Positions 57,301-64,000 of a stretch of DNA of 64,000 nt are shown here, piece after piece. The DNA lies in NCBI GenBank assembly GCA_905221615.1, contig CAJNDT010003402.1, positions 424,750 to 488,749 on the forward strand. The letters run 5' to 3'. Numbering within the stretch: the stretch's first letter is position 1; every line of letters begins with the position of its first letter. The notes beneath the pieces are model-generated. The model was not told where the DNA came from, did not search any database, and was given only the letters and a program-made list of their open reading frames with translations. Source of the stretch: Symbiodinium sp. CCMP2592 (lineage: Eukaryota > Sar > Dinophyceae > Suessiales > Symbiodiniaceae). The translations under genes were made by a program, and so were the position numbers.

Positions 57301-59799
57301 CTGGTAGTCAACCCCAAGCCGCTCACGGAAAGTGGCAAGTCGGAAAAGGCTCGCGGAGTGCTTCTGCAACACCTTTCCTGTCAGGACATCTAAACCCTTA
57401 ACCAGAAGCGTGGTGTCAGGCTCTGCTGCGTGCAGTTGCTTCAGGCGCATACGCCATTGGGTCCACTGCCTCAGCAGCTTTGCAGCCTCCGACAAAGTGG
57501 AAGCAGCCTTCGGCGTCACCAAAAAACGCAACATGGTTGATCGTTCTGACGCTCCCCCGGGCTGAAACACCGTCATCAGACGAAAGATCATTCCTGCCAC
57601 ACTCAGGTGGCGTGAGGCGACAATGTCAACCCTCACAGCATCCGGGATTGCCTGAAGAATCAAGGTCACGCATCGCTGTTCCAGCAAGGCATGCTGGGGC
57701 TGCACCAAATTTACCTGATCAAACTCCTTCTGGATCGACAGCCTTTCAAGCGGGGAAGTGGAGAGCCACCGCACGTAGGCCTGGTTGGCCGCCTGGTATG
57801 TATAACCCCACCAGACACTTCCGGTGTCTGACAGTGAAGAAATCATCGGCTGGACCACTGCGATCCAATCTCCAAGCGCGGTGGGGTTGTTAGGGTTGTA
57901 GGCCTCTAGGGACGGTAGGGAACTTACATGTTTACCCACAGCTTCAGGCCTAAGGTCCTTAACATCAACCCGACCACTATTTCCAACCGGCGGGGCAGCT
58001 ATGGGAAGACTTAAACCCGACGGGGCCGGTGGGCTCGGAGGCGGAGTGGACGACGGAGGCCTCGGAGGAGGCGATTGGTATCGAGGCATTGCCGCTCCCG
58101 CGCAGGAGGAGACAGCATGGCAGGATGGCACTGGAAGTTGTGCTCCAAACGCAGGATGCTTCGGAGGAGATGGACTGTTGCTCCACGCCCCAGAAGTGGG
58201 CGGAGCTGCGACCAAGGGCGAAGTCCACTGCGGAGGAGGAGGAGGGACGAAGTCCACAGGCTCTAAAACCAACGAACCATTAACCACCTTCCAGCTATGA
58301 TTAACTCCCATAACCCTTATTACCCCAGACGAAGTCGGCAACTGGGCACGGGGAGACAGAGCGAAGTACTGAGGTCCAGCACCCGCGGCAGAATGAAGTC
58401 CAAAGTCCATCGAAGGAACCTCGGAAGGAGAAACGGGATTGGGAATCCCTGAAGAGGATTGGATTTCTGGGGGCCCTGTAAAAGAGTGAAGTCCAAAGTC
58501 CATAGACGGAACCTCAGAAGGCGAAAGGGTGGCCCCAGGAGCACTCGTAGTTGAAGTCCAAGGCACCATGTCCCCGGGAAAAGCCATCGGGGAGTGAACA
58601 GATGGGCCAAAATCCATATCGAGGGAGGACTGACGTGGAGGCTCTTGACCCAAAACCAGGTCGTGAGTGGAATGAAGGGGGTCCGAAGCATTCCAGGAAG
58701 ACCACCCCTCAGAAGCGAAAGGAGGCAGAGGTGGCACCGGGGGCAAAGGATAACCCTCCTCAGACTGAAAGTTTACCCTTTGGCCCTTGAGCTCTAGTTC
58801 CTCTACTCTACGCCCAGAAGAGGCCGACCCAAAAGATCTGGATCCTCTCGTACTACGTTCAGCCTCAGCTTTCTCTAGCCTATCATGAAGATGCTCAACC
58901 AAAGACCGTAGTCTAACGATTTCGAAATGTTGCTCTGAGGGATCCGGGATCTCGTAGGCCGAACTCTTCTGGGATTTCTGGGCTTCCGGAGACAGAGGGA
59001 TAGACCTCCTTGCAGTGCCTTCACTGACACTTTCAGCCCCTTCCAGAACTACCCTCAGGCTACTCCTGTCTACTTCTCCTACATAGTTAGATCTGTTCGG
59101 AACTCCTCCATCTGAAGCGACCGTACCGAACGTTGTGGAGGTCTCTGGGATCTCGAGGCTTGCCGAAGAATCTCCAAAGGCCTGCAAAGCCGTCCTGGAA
59201 ACCCCCGCAACCTTCGGAACCGACACCCCAGAATCCGAAGAGTCCCGAGCAGTCTCTAGGCCAGGAGCATCACCCCTCACTGCTGTCGGCACAGAGCGCC
59301 GTTCAGTTGCCAGCTCGGGCTGTTCTCCAGATTCCAAAGAGGCTTCATGCTGTTGGGACTTGAGAGGAGACATGGTAAGCCAGTCGGGCTGCTCATTGTG
59401 GGTCTGCGGAACGGAGTTTCCCAGTACAGTCTGTTCGGGCCGGGTAGAGGAGGTTGTGGTCTTCGTCTTTAAGTTCGGGATCTCCTCAACTTGTTCTTGA
59501 AAGAAACGCCCTTTGACCCCAGGATCCGTCGCCTGCCCCCCAGCAGCCTTGATGACTTCCGAACTCCCTTGTGAACTTGAAAGTCCTCGGCCCTTGCCGC
59601 TAGCATTGTAATCTGGCTCCAAAACTTCGTCATCGCATCTCACCAGATCTAGAGGGCGGGCCTTCTGGATGGAGATTTCCATCTTCGCTTTCTCGCTCCA
59701 AAACGGGTTAACCTCAGGAGCCCCATCTTCCTGAGCAGAAGGACTCGCCGGTTCCTGCTCCTGCCGCTCCTGTCTGCGGCGTCTCAAAGCGGGGTCCAT
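48382..59799 (-). CDS. Copia Gag-Pol polyprotein with extra domains
   Basis: The ORF of 3805 codons has its ATG at 59799 and TGA at 48382. The frame is open eight codons further upstream, but only from GTG. Order, in residues from the ATG: a long Ser/Pro-rich leader (1-630); a Gag-like helical region (640-860); a CCCH finger (about 907, C-x8-C-x5-C-x3-H) and a CCHC knuckle (about 937); an aspartic protease LLDSGAS (about 1068); an integrase zinc domain (HCQADH...CPIC, about 1520); and DD35E with Asp1559, Asp1744 and Glu1780. The gap between the first two Asp is about 185 residues, against about 60 in typical copia. A region of about 1300 residues between integrase and RT includes HRDSHN (2808). 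Reverse transcriptase follows with WYVDDLL (about 3250), then RNase H with FADASFG (about 3434) ending at LTKAM (about 3560), two hydrophobic segments (3595-3650) and a CysHis tail (CYHLRN..., CSDC, about 3775). The protein is several-fold longer than a usual copia polyprotein. Confidence 0.95.
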   Translation of the reverse strand: MDPALRRRRQERQEQEPASPSAQEDGAPEVNPFWSEKAKMEISIQKARPLDLVRCDDEVLEPDYNASGKGRGLSSSQGSSEVIKAAGGQATDPGVKGRFFQEQVEEIPNLKTKTTTSSTRPEQTVLGNSVPQTHNEQPDWLTMSPLKSQQHEASLESGEQPELATERRSVPTAVRGDAPGLETARDSSDSGVSVPKVAGVSRTALQAFGDSSASLEIPETSTTFGTVASDGGVPNRSNYVGEVDRSSLRVVLEGAESVSEGTARRSIPLSPEAQKSQKSSAYEIPDPSEQHFEIVRLRSLVEHLHDRLEKAEAERSTRGSRSFGSASSGRRVEELELKGQRVNFQSEEGYPLPPVPPLPPFASEGWSSWNASDPLHSTHDLVLGQEPPRQSSLDMDFGPSVHSPMAFPGDMVPWTSTTSAPGATLSPSEVPSMDFGLHSFTGPPEIQSSSGIPNPVSPSEVPSMDFGLHSAAGAGPQYFALSPRAQLPTSSGVIRVMGVNHSWKVVNGSLVLEPVDFVPPPPPQWTSPLVAAPPTSGAWSNSPSPPKHPAFGAQLPVPSCHAVSSCAGAAMPRYQSPPPRPPSSTPPPSPPAPSGLSLPIAAPPVGNSGRVDVKDLRPEAVGKHVSSLPSLEAYNPNNPTALGDWIAVVQPMISSLSDTGSVWWGYTYQAANQAYVRWLSTSPLERLSIQKEFDQVNLVQPQHALLEQRCVTLILQAIPDAVRVDIVASRHLSVAGMIFRLMTVFQPGGASERSTMLRFLVTPKAASTLSEAAKLLRQWTQWRMRLKQLHAAEPDTTLLVKGLDVLTGKVLQKHSASLFRLATFRERLGVDYQPTSDAVSELCRMMQAEVEHLMHSTDDNPVKDEVPGRGDDAKKQRLQRLQTSPSTPKAKTSPAGPKSPGAGMKPCRSWLTAGGCTYGSSCQFYHDQDEEKMRGRCFCCSAEDHWADSCPVKARLKAEAKAANEESPSTSPKTPKAPADSSPKGKAKCKAKEGKGKEGKPGGKPKVATVDPQTAPAGTANDQAEAAAPSQGDGNAAINAEILSVLRSIKTKALRLSAVSNPTGYGLLDSGASASLRQASPQEIQESRPVSVSLAVGEALMHVNSAGTLLVRESVQPILPMHALPLLGCEINWTDRGIHVRHPGLGILPVRLKDGTPELPEFLVLRLIGEYERFLLRRETSRAVSQQLWQRSVGQEEVGLSSLREWVAAHVAADSCSESELQLIVKTLFPGLPERLASQVAVSPTFDPSCVPFNRRTRRQLFDPQVPTLVHLFAGKQRWRHSVGQVLEVDISRGSDLLSDDVFGMLLRAATLGVIDGVVCGPPSRTFNPEALASSSNGLKFRGEEGDDRFGFSDLSPSDRALVDRDTLLFLRSLLLTFVASCAKEKFFNCLEMPETSTAWEWPEYENVSVCLGGWTASFDQGTLGHPCSKATAVYTSSFQLYESLHELKLPPEVIEAPASNFYGKEWAPGLVSRVLRAWDDYCCVSFERLQAHTREREGLLLNLCQEATVAKMSPEVWERHCQADHLPYRNDCPICIQGASRDRSHFTKHPHLFELSSDVAGPYHKGRDFGGACRYFVIFTIRVPVKSDKKEWRDKSSEIAFQEKVDEAKAQDKEDPHASLIYQPVHVTGEPLRGDAEQPSRVKVYTKLGDDFLEEPSSAVGVSSTPGEDDDSALPVSFEVKSPHKPPPLQPEGSDSDDGQEFVTLVWAEPLKTRQSFNVQLAIMRAVARLRAFGIPCFRFHSDRAREYLSDSLERFLAEQGIHSTRTAPEDHPSNGAAEVAIREVKRAARRALLSANLPSCHWPTAVRHAGEVMWRKGLVRLGGAARSLLAYGTPVEARKRLRHRDVWLSRTRSGVLIGPAPQTLSSYLVLFEDDTVCITSAVYPVDYRPRPPSEPAEPPLRPKPLSGSSTGAFLPTPHYRHGSKGPSVRVTLQGPSLPAAGGMSAIADFSDFYGSGEFSRRSFSESEDSLKAGSDGPVDFLSDSSDFPQTAGMPEVPQQEFSTLQGVCEDPAASDEVFSSEDRRESGEDSCSESPGEIAETREADDAPGMPPINLGEGSRGPGEPCGHRVLRFVGPNPQRMPEANPAPGGRNVQGINHRVLQVSFAYMSPEQWAAVCYLEEEEFERQMSDLTRFLDPGDPVDGDTEIPFLLLRGTLRNHRWDRYPTMEYQDADGRRAPLFEVLQHHDDDGWYADDSAFGDRLVAFTIRDFRTYEIRVVVLRLFEQEPPSPLAVPGPIDPPHIRAFRVKDEASSASGSYSASSSQGYPPPMLAETSSAADRPGQGYSSPMPAEAPAVPDPSGSVSSFSSGSLDVSATGPVSSSSGNTSTVDTYSTLQSSIAEWTIDPPSNPLCHMLQSGAPLSPYIIQIGLQGCVEVLENDDDLEKTLHYAIRGFQSEQRGGRMLPNALEPKVGWIVVGAMIARWLEDNPESAGGYDVPERVKAIALGTATSTVPEAPAPSMYDFWLKKLDHNDRADVNVPTPRWDRRYAVLSDREAERLQRGRPVDEPASGWNELDLQNFGCLLHTMHNPEHAFMIGLFALRGRNWAVMPEVRMIWDHRHTNSPVPYVFGYQPGGLNDQNTEYELDLLGVVETERVVDFEGEPNRRAYHYRAIRYGQPPQWFLIESNMIWQDRFRSSEETGRNPVPNPQGPPPFENRRDRSPRRDPDAGPAFRVARLFSNSGGSPSATEAFSPCETFCKQVLLEGNSVSTGQLANAIRLHVQDKKAINRIAKRPLAGNQKDEASGATLPPWFWSSGAWVFSAKVGITNTVHECPWLTRLLAVSLFHRTGHCFASVGFVVNIESEIHRDSHNSLESMNVVWNVGQGSGSLEVRGHEMPLPPNAWLSFPPRDLHKSGSWEGDKILVLGYTPRSLEKLTSSDLLSLRWVNMPIQDLEPLSSSSVIGEPSPGDGVSKSLPDECDSGEEEADLPAEESWSQVTQGYEQMHQAVTHFLKSLQRSVVGASSEGPVDPITLQAMREASSLRNELGWHLELARLYGCDEPVSSSSWRVCAAAPAAEHLESQPLLHTRIVSNEEVREKLHEWRDAMKAECDSLISKGAVELVADSQVEKWILDGEDVEILPGRGVATEKPPVAPGSTKRNKYRAVICGNFQKWSEERAAESFYAGGADSLSIRTALRWAGMRKHGGSGTDVKTAFLNAPLDEQEAEYLICNPPKVLYAAGVIPRGYKWRVHGALYGLQTSPRAWSRLRDKTCRVLTWTVDGENRHLQQCVADPNIWLVKSPCGETVALMCWYVDDLLVLGPWSERSALLEKIKATWECSAFTHTEDGPVEYCGLEISESADGLLIGQTKYIKELLKRHNVQGSAKSPCAAWSANFDDGESRDDPVDPEAVKAAQSITGELLWLSVRARPELSFPVSRMAQLTTKRPKDALSIGQGVLRFLNSSPSQCIVYGPPPGDCGASQQYPRPVVETTLHAFADASFGPSSGRSHQGLLVCWAGAPLHWESGRQTLTALSTAESELISYVCVVQAAEAVEALIGEIFPEPLTRSLFGDNSSAISIVSGPPTSWRSRHLRLRSHALRERIENGVWTVYHLSGLLMPADILTKAMTASKFGDMLPFLGVKNPSEDCRLRLAAVLACCALLLKGQGSPEPEGWGWVIVYLTVVILAYEGFRSFLRRFLGLVAYVFPGLGARFPGVLDVHSSPDSGTTQQPAASTPPSSSTQLPVPGARLPRGSSSSIGARLPGGASLSSRSTSNLRSIGVNTNPEDYAPLPPVLPAAPAAAYRHPIDLVSHSTSSGSHWHQNPECYHLRNRDHSSLLPCSDCVVGRTVFHTNLPTGLRRRRGG

Positions 59800-59823
59800 G
59801 GTTCGAGAGGTGGATCCTACCAC

Positions 59824-59964
59824 TTTAACTCAGCGACTTATCACCCGACTAAGCTAGGACCTAGAGCCTAGACTTATAAAGTCAGGGAGCGGAGGGCGAT
59901 ACTTAGGGGCCTAAGCCTACAAAGTAGAGCTAGAGGAACCCTAAGGGAGCTTGGGCTCCTAACC
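59824..59964 (-). promoter_or_regulatory. Leader with candidate primer-binding site
   Basis: Just inside the 5' LTR the sense strand reads GGTTAGGAGCCCAAGCTC, the expected location of a tRNA primer-binding site. I cannot assign a tRNA; it is not the usual plant initiator-Met complement. Confidence 0.4.
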
Positions 59965-60145
59965 TTTTTTCGAGGAGCTACCGGGGAAGGGCCTTTAGAA
60001 GAACCTGGCTACCTAAGCTTTGGACTCTAGGCTCAACCCTGAACTTACACCCCGAAAGCACGCAACAACTTTATATACGCTGAGCAAAAAGGCCTTCGGC
60101 GTGTCATCTTGCGCAGGGGCTCATGCTGAAGCTGAAACTCCAACA
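59965..60145 (-). repeat. 5' LTR of the copia element (181 bp)
   Basis: It appears identical to 47783-47963. The TATA-like box is at 60069-60078. Transcription would start within this LTR and run leftward. Confidence 0.95.
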
Positions 60146-60228
60146 GTTAGAATAGGGTTTTGGCTCCCAATATACTCTAATTATAATGAGGAACCCCAAT
60201 ATCCTATTGGCAATTACTGAGGCCCCTA
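60146..60228. repeat. Right piece of family-B MITE split by the copia element
   Basis: It continues the MITE interrupted at 47782 (AATAGGGTTTTGGCTCCCAA through ACTGAGGCCCCT). Confidence 0.85.
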
Positions 60229-61489
60229 CAGTAAAGCAAAACCCTGAAAGACCTGCTAAAACATCCTACATGAAAGGGGCTTCATGATCGGAAAAGGGCG
60301 TTGCAATGATATAAGGGAGCAATCAGGGATACGTTTATTCATCATTCCGACTACTATATTCAAGCTATTATGAAACCCCACCAACCCCAAAGAGCCATAA
60401 AACCCACGAACGCTAAAGCCCCATAAACGCCAATGCCAATGACGCTATAAAGCCCCGTAACCCGATAAAACAAGAACTACATTGCACCCAAAACAAGCTC
60501 TTGGCCTTCCTCTCTCTGCCGAGTCGCGTGGACGCGGGTGACGGGCTGCCAAGCCGAGGTAGGTGTCTGCCGGCTTTTGTAAAGTTACACGTTTGGTTTC
60601 ATAGTGTTTTGTGAGAACTGGATACAGATCCTATGGGGTTTATTATTTAGGGTTGGATAAGGTTTTGCAGAGTGTGGTGGATCTTTGTGGTTTGTGGGTT
60701 GGGAAAGTGCCTTTTTTTACTCCTGACCATTTGCGTCCACCCTCCTACTTTTCAAAAGATTCCTCAACATGCGGTCGAAAACATGTAAGCATAGTGAAGA
60801 ATTCGCATGCATTTGATAGAGTTTATCAATGTCAAGACATTGGCGGTAGTTTTATTCCTCAAGATGCACTCCAAACACATATTCAAGCGCTACAGCCGCT
60901 GCGAAGAAATATCAAAAATCAAAGGTTTCTCAAACGCTCGGTTTTCCCTGTGTCAGCGCAGCTGCAAAACAAAACGGTTCTGGTTTTGTTCTGCGGACAC
61001 CCTCGACTGTCAGCTTTGCACGATTGATACAACTAATGCGGTTCATTGATGGATCGGCCACACAAAAACTGCGATAGTACTGTTCCTCAAGATGTGCTCG
61101 ACAAAACTATCCGAGCATTACGAAGCGTTGTGCAATTTCTGAAGCTTGGCGCATGTTGAAACTTCCCGATATCAGCACAGCTGCAATGCAACAAGATGGT
61201 GCTAGTCTATAAGGTTTGCAGGGTGTCAGAGCTTCCTGTAGTCATAGTCCGAAACCGAAACCCCTCAGAACGTTTCAGACGTACATACATATACTTGCAT
61301 ACATACATACATACATACATACATACCCAGAGGGTCCCTATACACTGCCATTATGGAACTATGCAAGTCCTAAACGACCGTCCCCATTGTGGACCCTCCG
61401 GGATATAGACATGCAGACATAGCGGAGGATGAGGAGATGAACCCGAAGAGAGTGGGCGTCCTCGTGGTCGTCGCATCTGGGGGGGTCCA
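60229..61489. other. Non-coding stretch with a CATA microsatellite
   Basis: No gene is supported; the open frames are short. A (CATA)n array of about 40 bp is at 61286-61326. It is followed by a segment (CCCAGAGGGTCCCTATA...) related to the palindromic element at 63824-63920. Confidence 0.55.
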
Positions 61490-61499
61490 GCACGATCCC

Positions 61500-61594
61500 C
61501 CCGGCCCTAACCTAATCTGGGGGTTCCTCATTCGAGTTATAGCATTGGCATAATGGGCCCCAAAACCCTCTTCTAATTATTAAGGGGCCTACAC
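61500..61594. repeat. Family-B MITE copy (inverted orientation)
   Basis: Contains GGGGGTTCCTCATTCGAGTT and ends TTCTAATTATTAAGGGGCCT. Confidence 0.75.
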
Positions 61595-61599
61595 TACAG

Positions 61600-63820
61600 C
61601 GGAGACTACCTAAATCTTGAAAGTTACACGAAAAGGTGCTTTTTGTCGAGGAGAGGGGCGGGAGGTCAAACGCGGTTTCGAAACCCAGGTCGTTCGTTCC
61701 TTGAGGCGGAGCAGCCCTGTGCCTTTTGGGGGAGGGGCGTCAGTCAAGATATGTTCTGTATTTTTTGGTGCTCGAAGGAGCAGAACAGCCCTAAACCCTA
61801 AAGCCTATGCCGGTGTCAAGAGGAACCGCACCGGGGCCAAAAAGCACAGGCCACAGGTCTGAAACGAAGTGGCGAGGGGTGCGAGAAAAAAACAAGCTAC
61901 AGCTCTCGTGTCGTCACTCGAGTCCCTTATCAGCACCACCGCACCTCCCCAGCGTCCCCGGCAGTCTTGCCGACCACCTGGGCGCGCACGCGCTTTGGAG
62001 CTTGGGGTTTACACTCGGCCCAATATTTCAGAAGTCTTAAGTCTGAGGTGTGCGATGGAGGAATCTAGGGCCCTCAGTGTTGATGCTGTGCTCCATGTCA
62101 CATCTGTTTGCACAGTTTGTACATATCTAAGTTAAGCTATTTGGAGTCATGTGTACAGAATAATACTGATAGCGCAGACTCCTATGCATAATGCAGTTCT
62201 GCGGTGTGCAGATCTGCAATGAACGCGGTCTTCAGGTTTGAGGTTTTAGACCCTGCAAGTACCAAGAGCGAACAACCCCACACGCTCGACCCCCTGTGCC
62301 CGAAAACCTAGTTCATAAAAACACATATCTCACATCCCTACAAGCAAGTGGCTCGACCCACAACAGCTTTCTCATCTATCAAACCGTCGTTACTGTCCTA
62401 CGTCAGCCAGAGACTTCGTGCCGTATTTCGGTGTCTAATTTTCCTAGGCGTATGGGAAGTTTTCTAAACTTAGGGTCCAGAATACGCCGCTCCTTCCCAC
62501 AGGACGCAGTTTTAGGGCTTAGCGCTGGCAGCCCATGAACCCGAATCCGATGTAACAATAACATGTATCTTCAAGAGGTCTCGCAACCCTACACACTGGA
62601 AAAATTAAGCAAGATTGCCCCTGCTAAAAGCACTGCCCGAATCTTCAAGTCACCTGAATTAAGTCCCGGGCCGTCCCTGCAGCTCCGGTCGCTGGGCGAA
62701 CCAGTCCACTTCCGTCGAAGGTCCACATGATCTTGGCTTCAGCTTGCAGTTTCGGGGCGCAGGGTTCCATTTTTAAAGCTATATTACGCTGTATAACTAG
62801 AATTATATCGCGTGGTCCATCGGAAATTTTGTAAGCCTTAGGGGAGGGGGATCTTGGAGACTGGAGCTGCTAATGTTATTGGCTTAGATCTGAAAAGAAC
62901 CGTTTCTTATCGTTAAAGACTCAGCGGACATGTATGTAGAAACCTTCATAAGAAACCCCAAAAAGCAGGCTTTTTCGGGTACACGTATTGTTTAGGGCTT
63001 AATACTTCGAGGTTGGGCTTGAAAGAGGTTTGTTGGCTTCTGGGTTGCCCTCAGTTTTTGGTAAACTACCTTGTGCATGAATCCCTTGAACAAGTGCCTA
63101 AACCGATCTGCCTTTCCTTCGTTGGCGACCGTGATAACGGGCTTACTAGTACCTCACAACTACCCTTTGATGGTTACGTACGATCCTAAACCCGAAACCC
63201 CTGAACCCCTAAACCCTAAACCCTAAACCCTGTCAACAGCTCAAGGCTTCAGGCTCTCCGTATTCAGGGATCTCTCCCCAGGTGTCAGCTGATCAGAACT
63301 AGCTCGGGCTTGCCGGATCGTGGGAAGGGTTATGCATGGATGGTGTGCAGAGTTTGGGGGTTAGGGGTTGGGGTTCTGGGCTTCAAATGGCTTGTACCAC
63401 CCTCATACCAGTAAAGACCCTGGAAGCCATGATAAGGCCTTGCCACATCCGGTTTAGGGCTTGAGGGTTCAAGTTTAAAGGAAAGTGTACTATTACAATG
63501 TCTCCCCTGCTACAGAGGCTGGGCCCAAGGCCACACCCTCGCCATTGCGCACATTCTGCAGCCCGTGCTTGTCCATGAGCTCCTCCACATCTGAAAGCTG
63601 AGCGCCGTAAGCAGCCCCTAAACGCCGAAAGCCTGCTACAACAAGTCCCAAACACACATCGCAATGCTTGTGGCCGTCATTATAACAAGATCGTACCTAA
63701 ATGTGCAGTGCGCGCAGAGGAGCGGAACAACCACAAAGACAGGTAGGTTTAGAGGACGCAAAAAGAAGTTCAGGTCTGGTGTTTAGGGGGTTTGATTTCG
63801 AACGTGCACAGGTCTTGTAA
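61600..63820. other. Non-coding stretch
   Basis: No gene is supported on either strand. There is a short CCCTAAA array at 63187-63230. Otherwise the sequence has no recognisable structure. Confidence 0.55.
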
Positions 63821-63823
63821 CCA

Positions 63824-63920
63824 AGAGGGTCCATATGTACTACCATTTTGGAATTGGCTCCCAAAAGACCATCCCCATTATGACTTTTGGGACCCAATAG
63901 TATGGTATATGGACCCTCTG
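63824..63920. repeat. Palindromic element, family G
   Basis: AGAGGGTCCATATGTACTAC is answered by GTATGGTATATGGACCCTCT after about 60 bp. A diverged relative follows the CATA array near 61330-61400. Confidence 0.6.
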
Positions 63921-63935
63921 GATGAAGAAACATGA

Positions 63936-64000
63936 ACCTAATTAGAATAGGGTTCTGGGCCCCTTATACTATAACAATAAGTACAATCAGGAACCCCGCC
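63936..64000. repeat. Family-B MITE, cut by the window end
   Basis: Starts CCTAATTAGAATAGGGTTCT and reaches AATCAGGAACCCCG at the last bases. Confidence 0.75.

Larger units (their letters stand above)
47783..60145 (-). mobile_element. Ty1/copia LTR retrotransposon, full length
   Basis: A 12363-bp element bounded by two 181-bp direct repeats that appear identical by eye, flanked by the 5-bp duplication GTTAG. Transcription is on the minus strand. Protease-integrase-RT-RNase H order is Ty1/copia type. The purine tract, the uninterrupted ORF and the identical LTRs point to a recent insertion. In the minus sense the LTR begins TGTTGGAG, typical of copia, but ends GAAAAAA rather than CA. Confidence 0.95.

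Noticed and set aside
63850-63880. Dinoflagellate spliced-leader RNA gene
   Set aside because: CCATTTTGG followed by TTGGCTC looks superficially similar, but the leader sequence is not matched and the segment is one arm of a palindromic element.

Overview
The window looks like nuclear DNA of a dinoflagellate. The grounds are plant/alga-type TTTAGGG repeats scattered at interstitial sites, a very long Ty1/copia polyprotein with non-standard extra domains, a C5-cytosine DNA methyltransferase and a transposase-like protein of kinds that, from memory, are abundant in Symbiodiniaceae-like genomes, and AT-rich introns. No family or species call is safe. There is one assembly gap of 100 N (18787-18886).

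Layout. (1) 1-5186, 37813-47782 and 60146-64000 are a gene-poor matrix of degenerate TTTAGGG/CCCTAAA arrays, AT microsatellites and many short palindromic MITE-like elements of about 60-115 bp; I recognise at least nine families. (2) 5187-37812 is, by my reading, a single 32.6-kb mobile element. It sits inside a MITE: the left half of the MITE ends at 5186 and the right half resumes at 37813. It is flanked by the direct repeat AACTT (or, read longer, AGGAACTT), and its ends carry the short inverted repeat CCTGGG(A/C)TG(G/T)GCTTT. Each end carries a 4-5 kb tandem array (112-bp unit on the left, about 325-bp unit on the right, both with about 1.3-kb higher-order periods). Between the arrays are genes, all read from the minus strand: a coiled-coil protein, a Q-rich protein, a zinc-ribbon protein, a transposase-like protein, a proline-rich/unknown protein, an apparently intact two-exon C5-DNA methyltransferase, and further unknown exons. 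(3) 37.85-40.13 kb holds a decayed nucleotidyltransferase-like gene with two in-frame TAG codons and one frameshift. (4) 47783-60145 is a 12.4-kb Ty1/copia retrotransposon with two 181-bp LTRs that look identical, a 5-bp target duplication and a single 3805-codon ORF on the minus strand. It is also inserted into a MITE of the same family.

The most striking signal is that the 32.6-kb element is carpeted, on one strand only, with the heptamer TGACNCT (AGNGTCA in the sense of its genes). It occurs about every 50-60 bp in exons and in the left array and more densely in the right array. It occurs in all three reading frames of the coding exons, is nearly absent from the AT-rich introns, and stops at the element boundaries. 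The coincidence of motif domain, split MITE, target duplication, terminal repeats, methyltransferase and transposase makes this a candidate for an undescribed class of giant motif-saturated DNA transposon. How the motif works (binding site, methylation site, RNA signal) is unknown; everything on function is inference.
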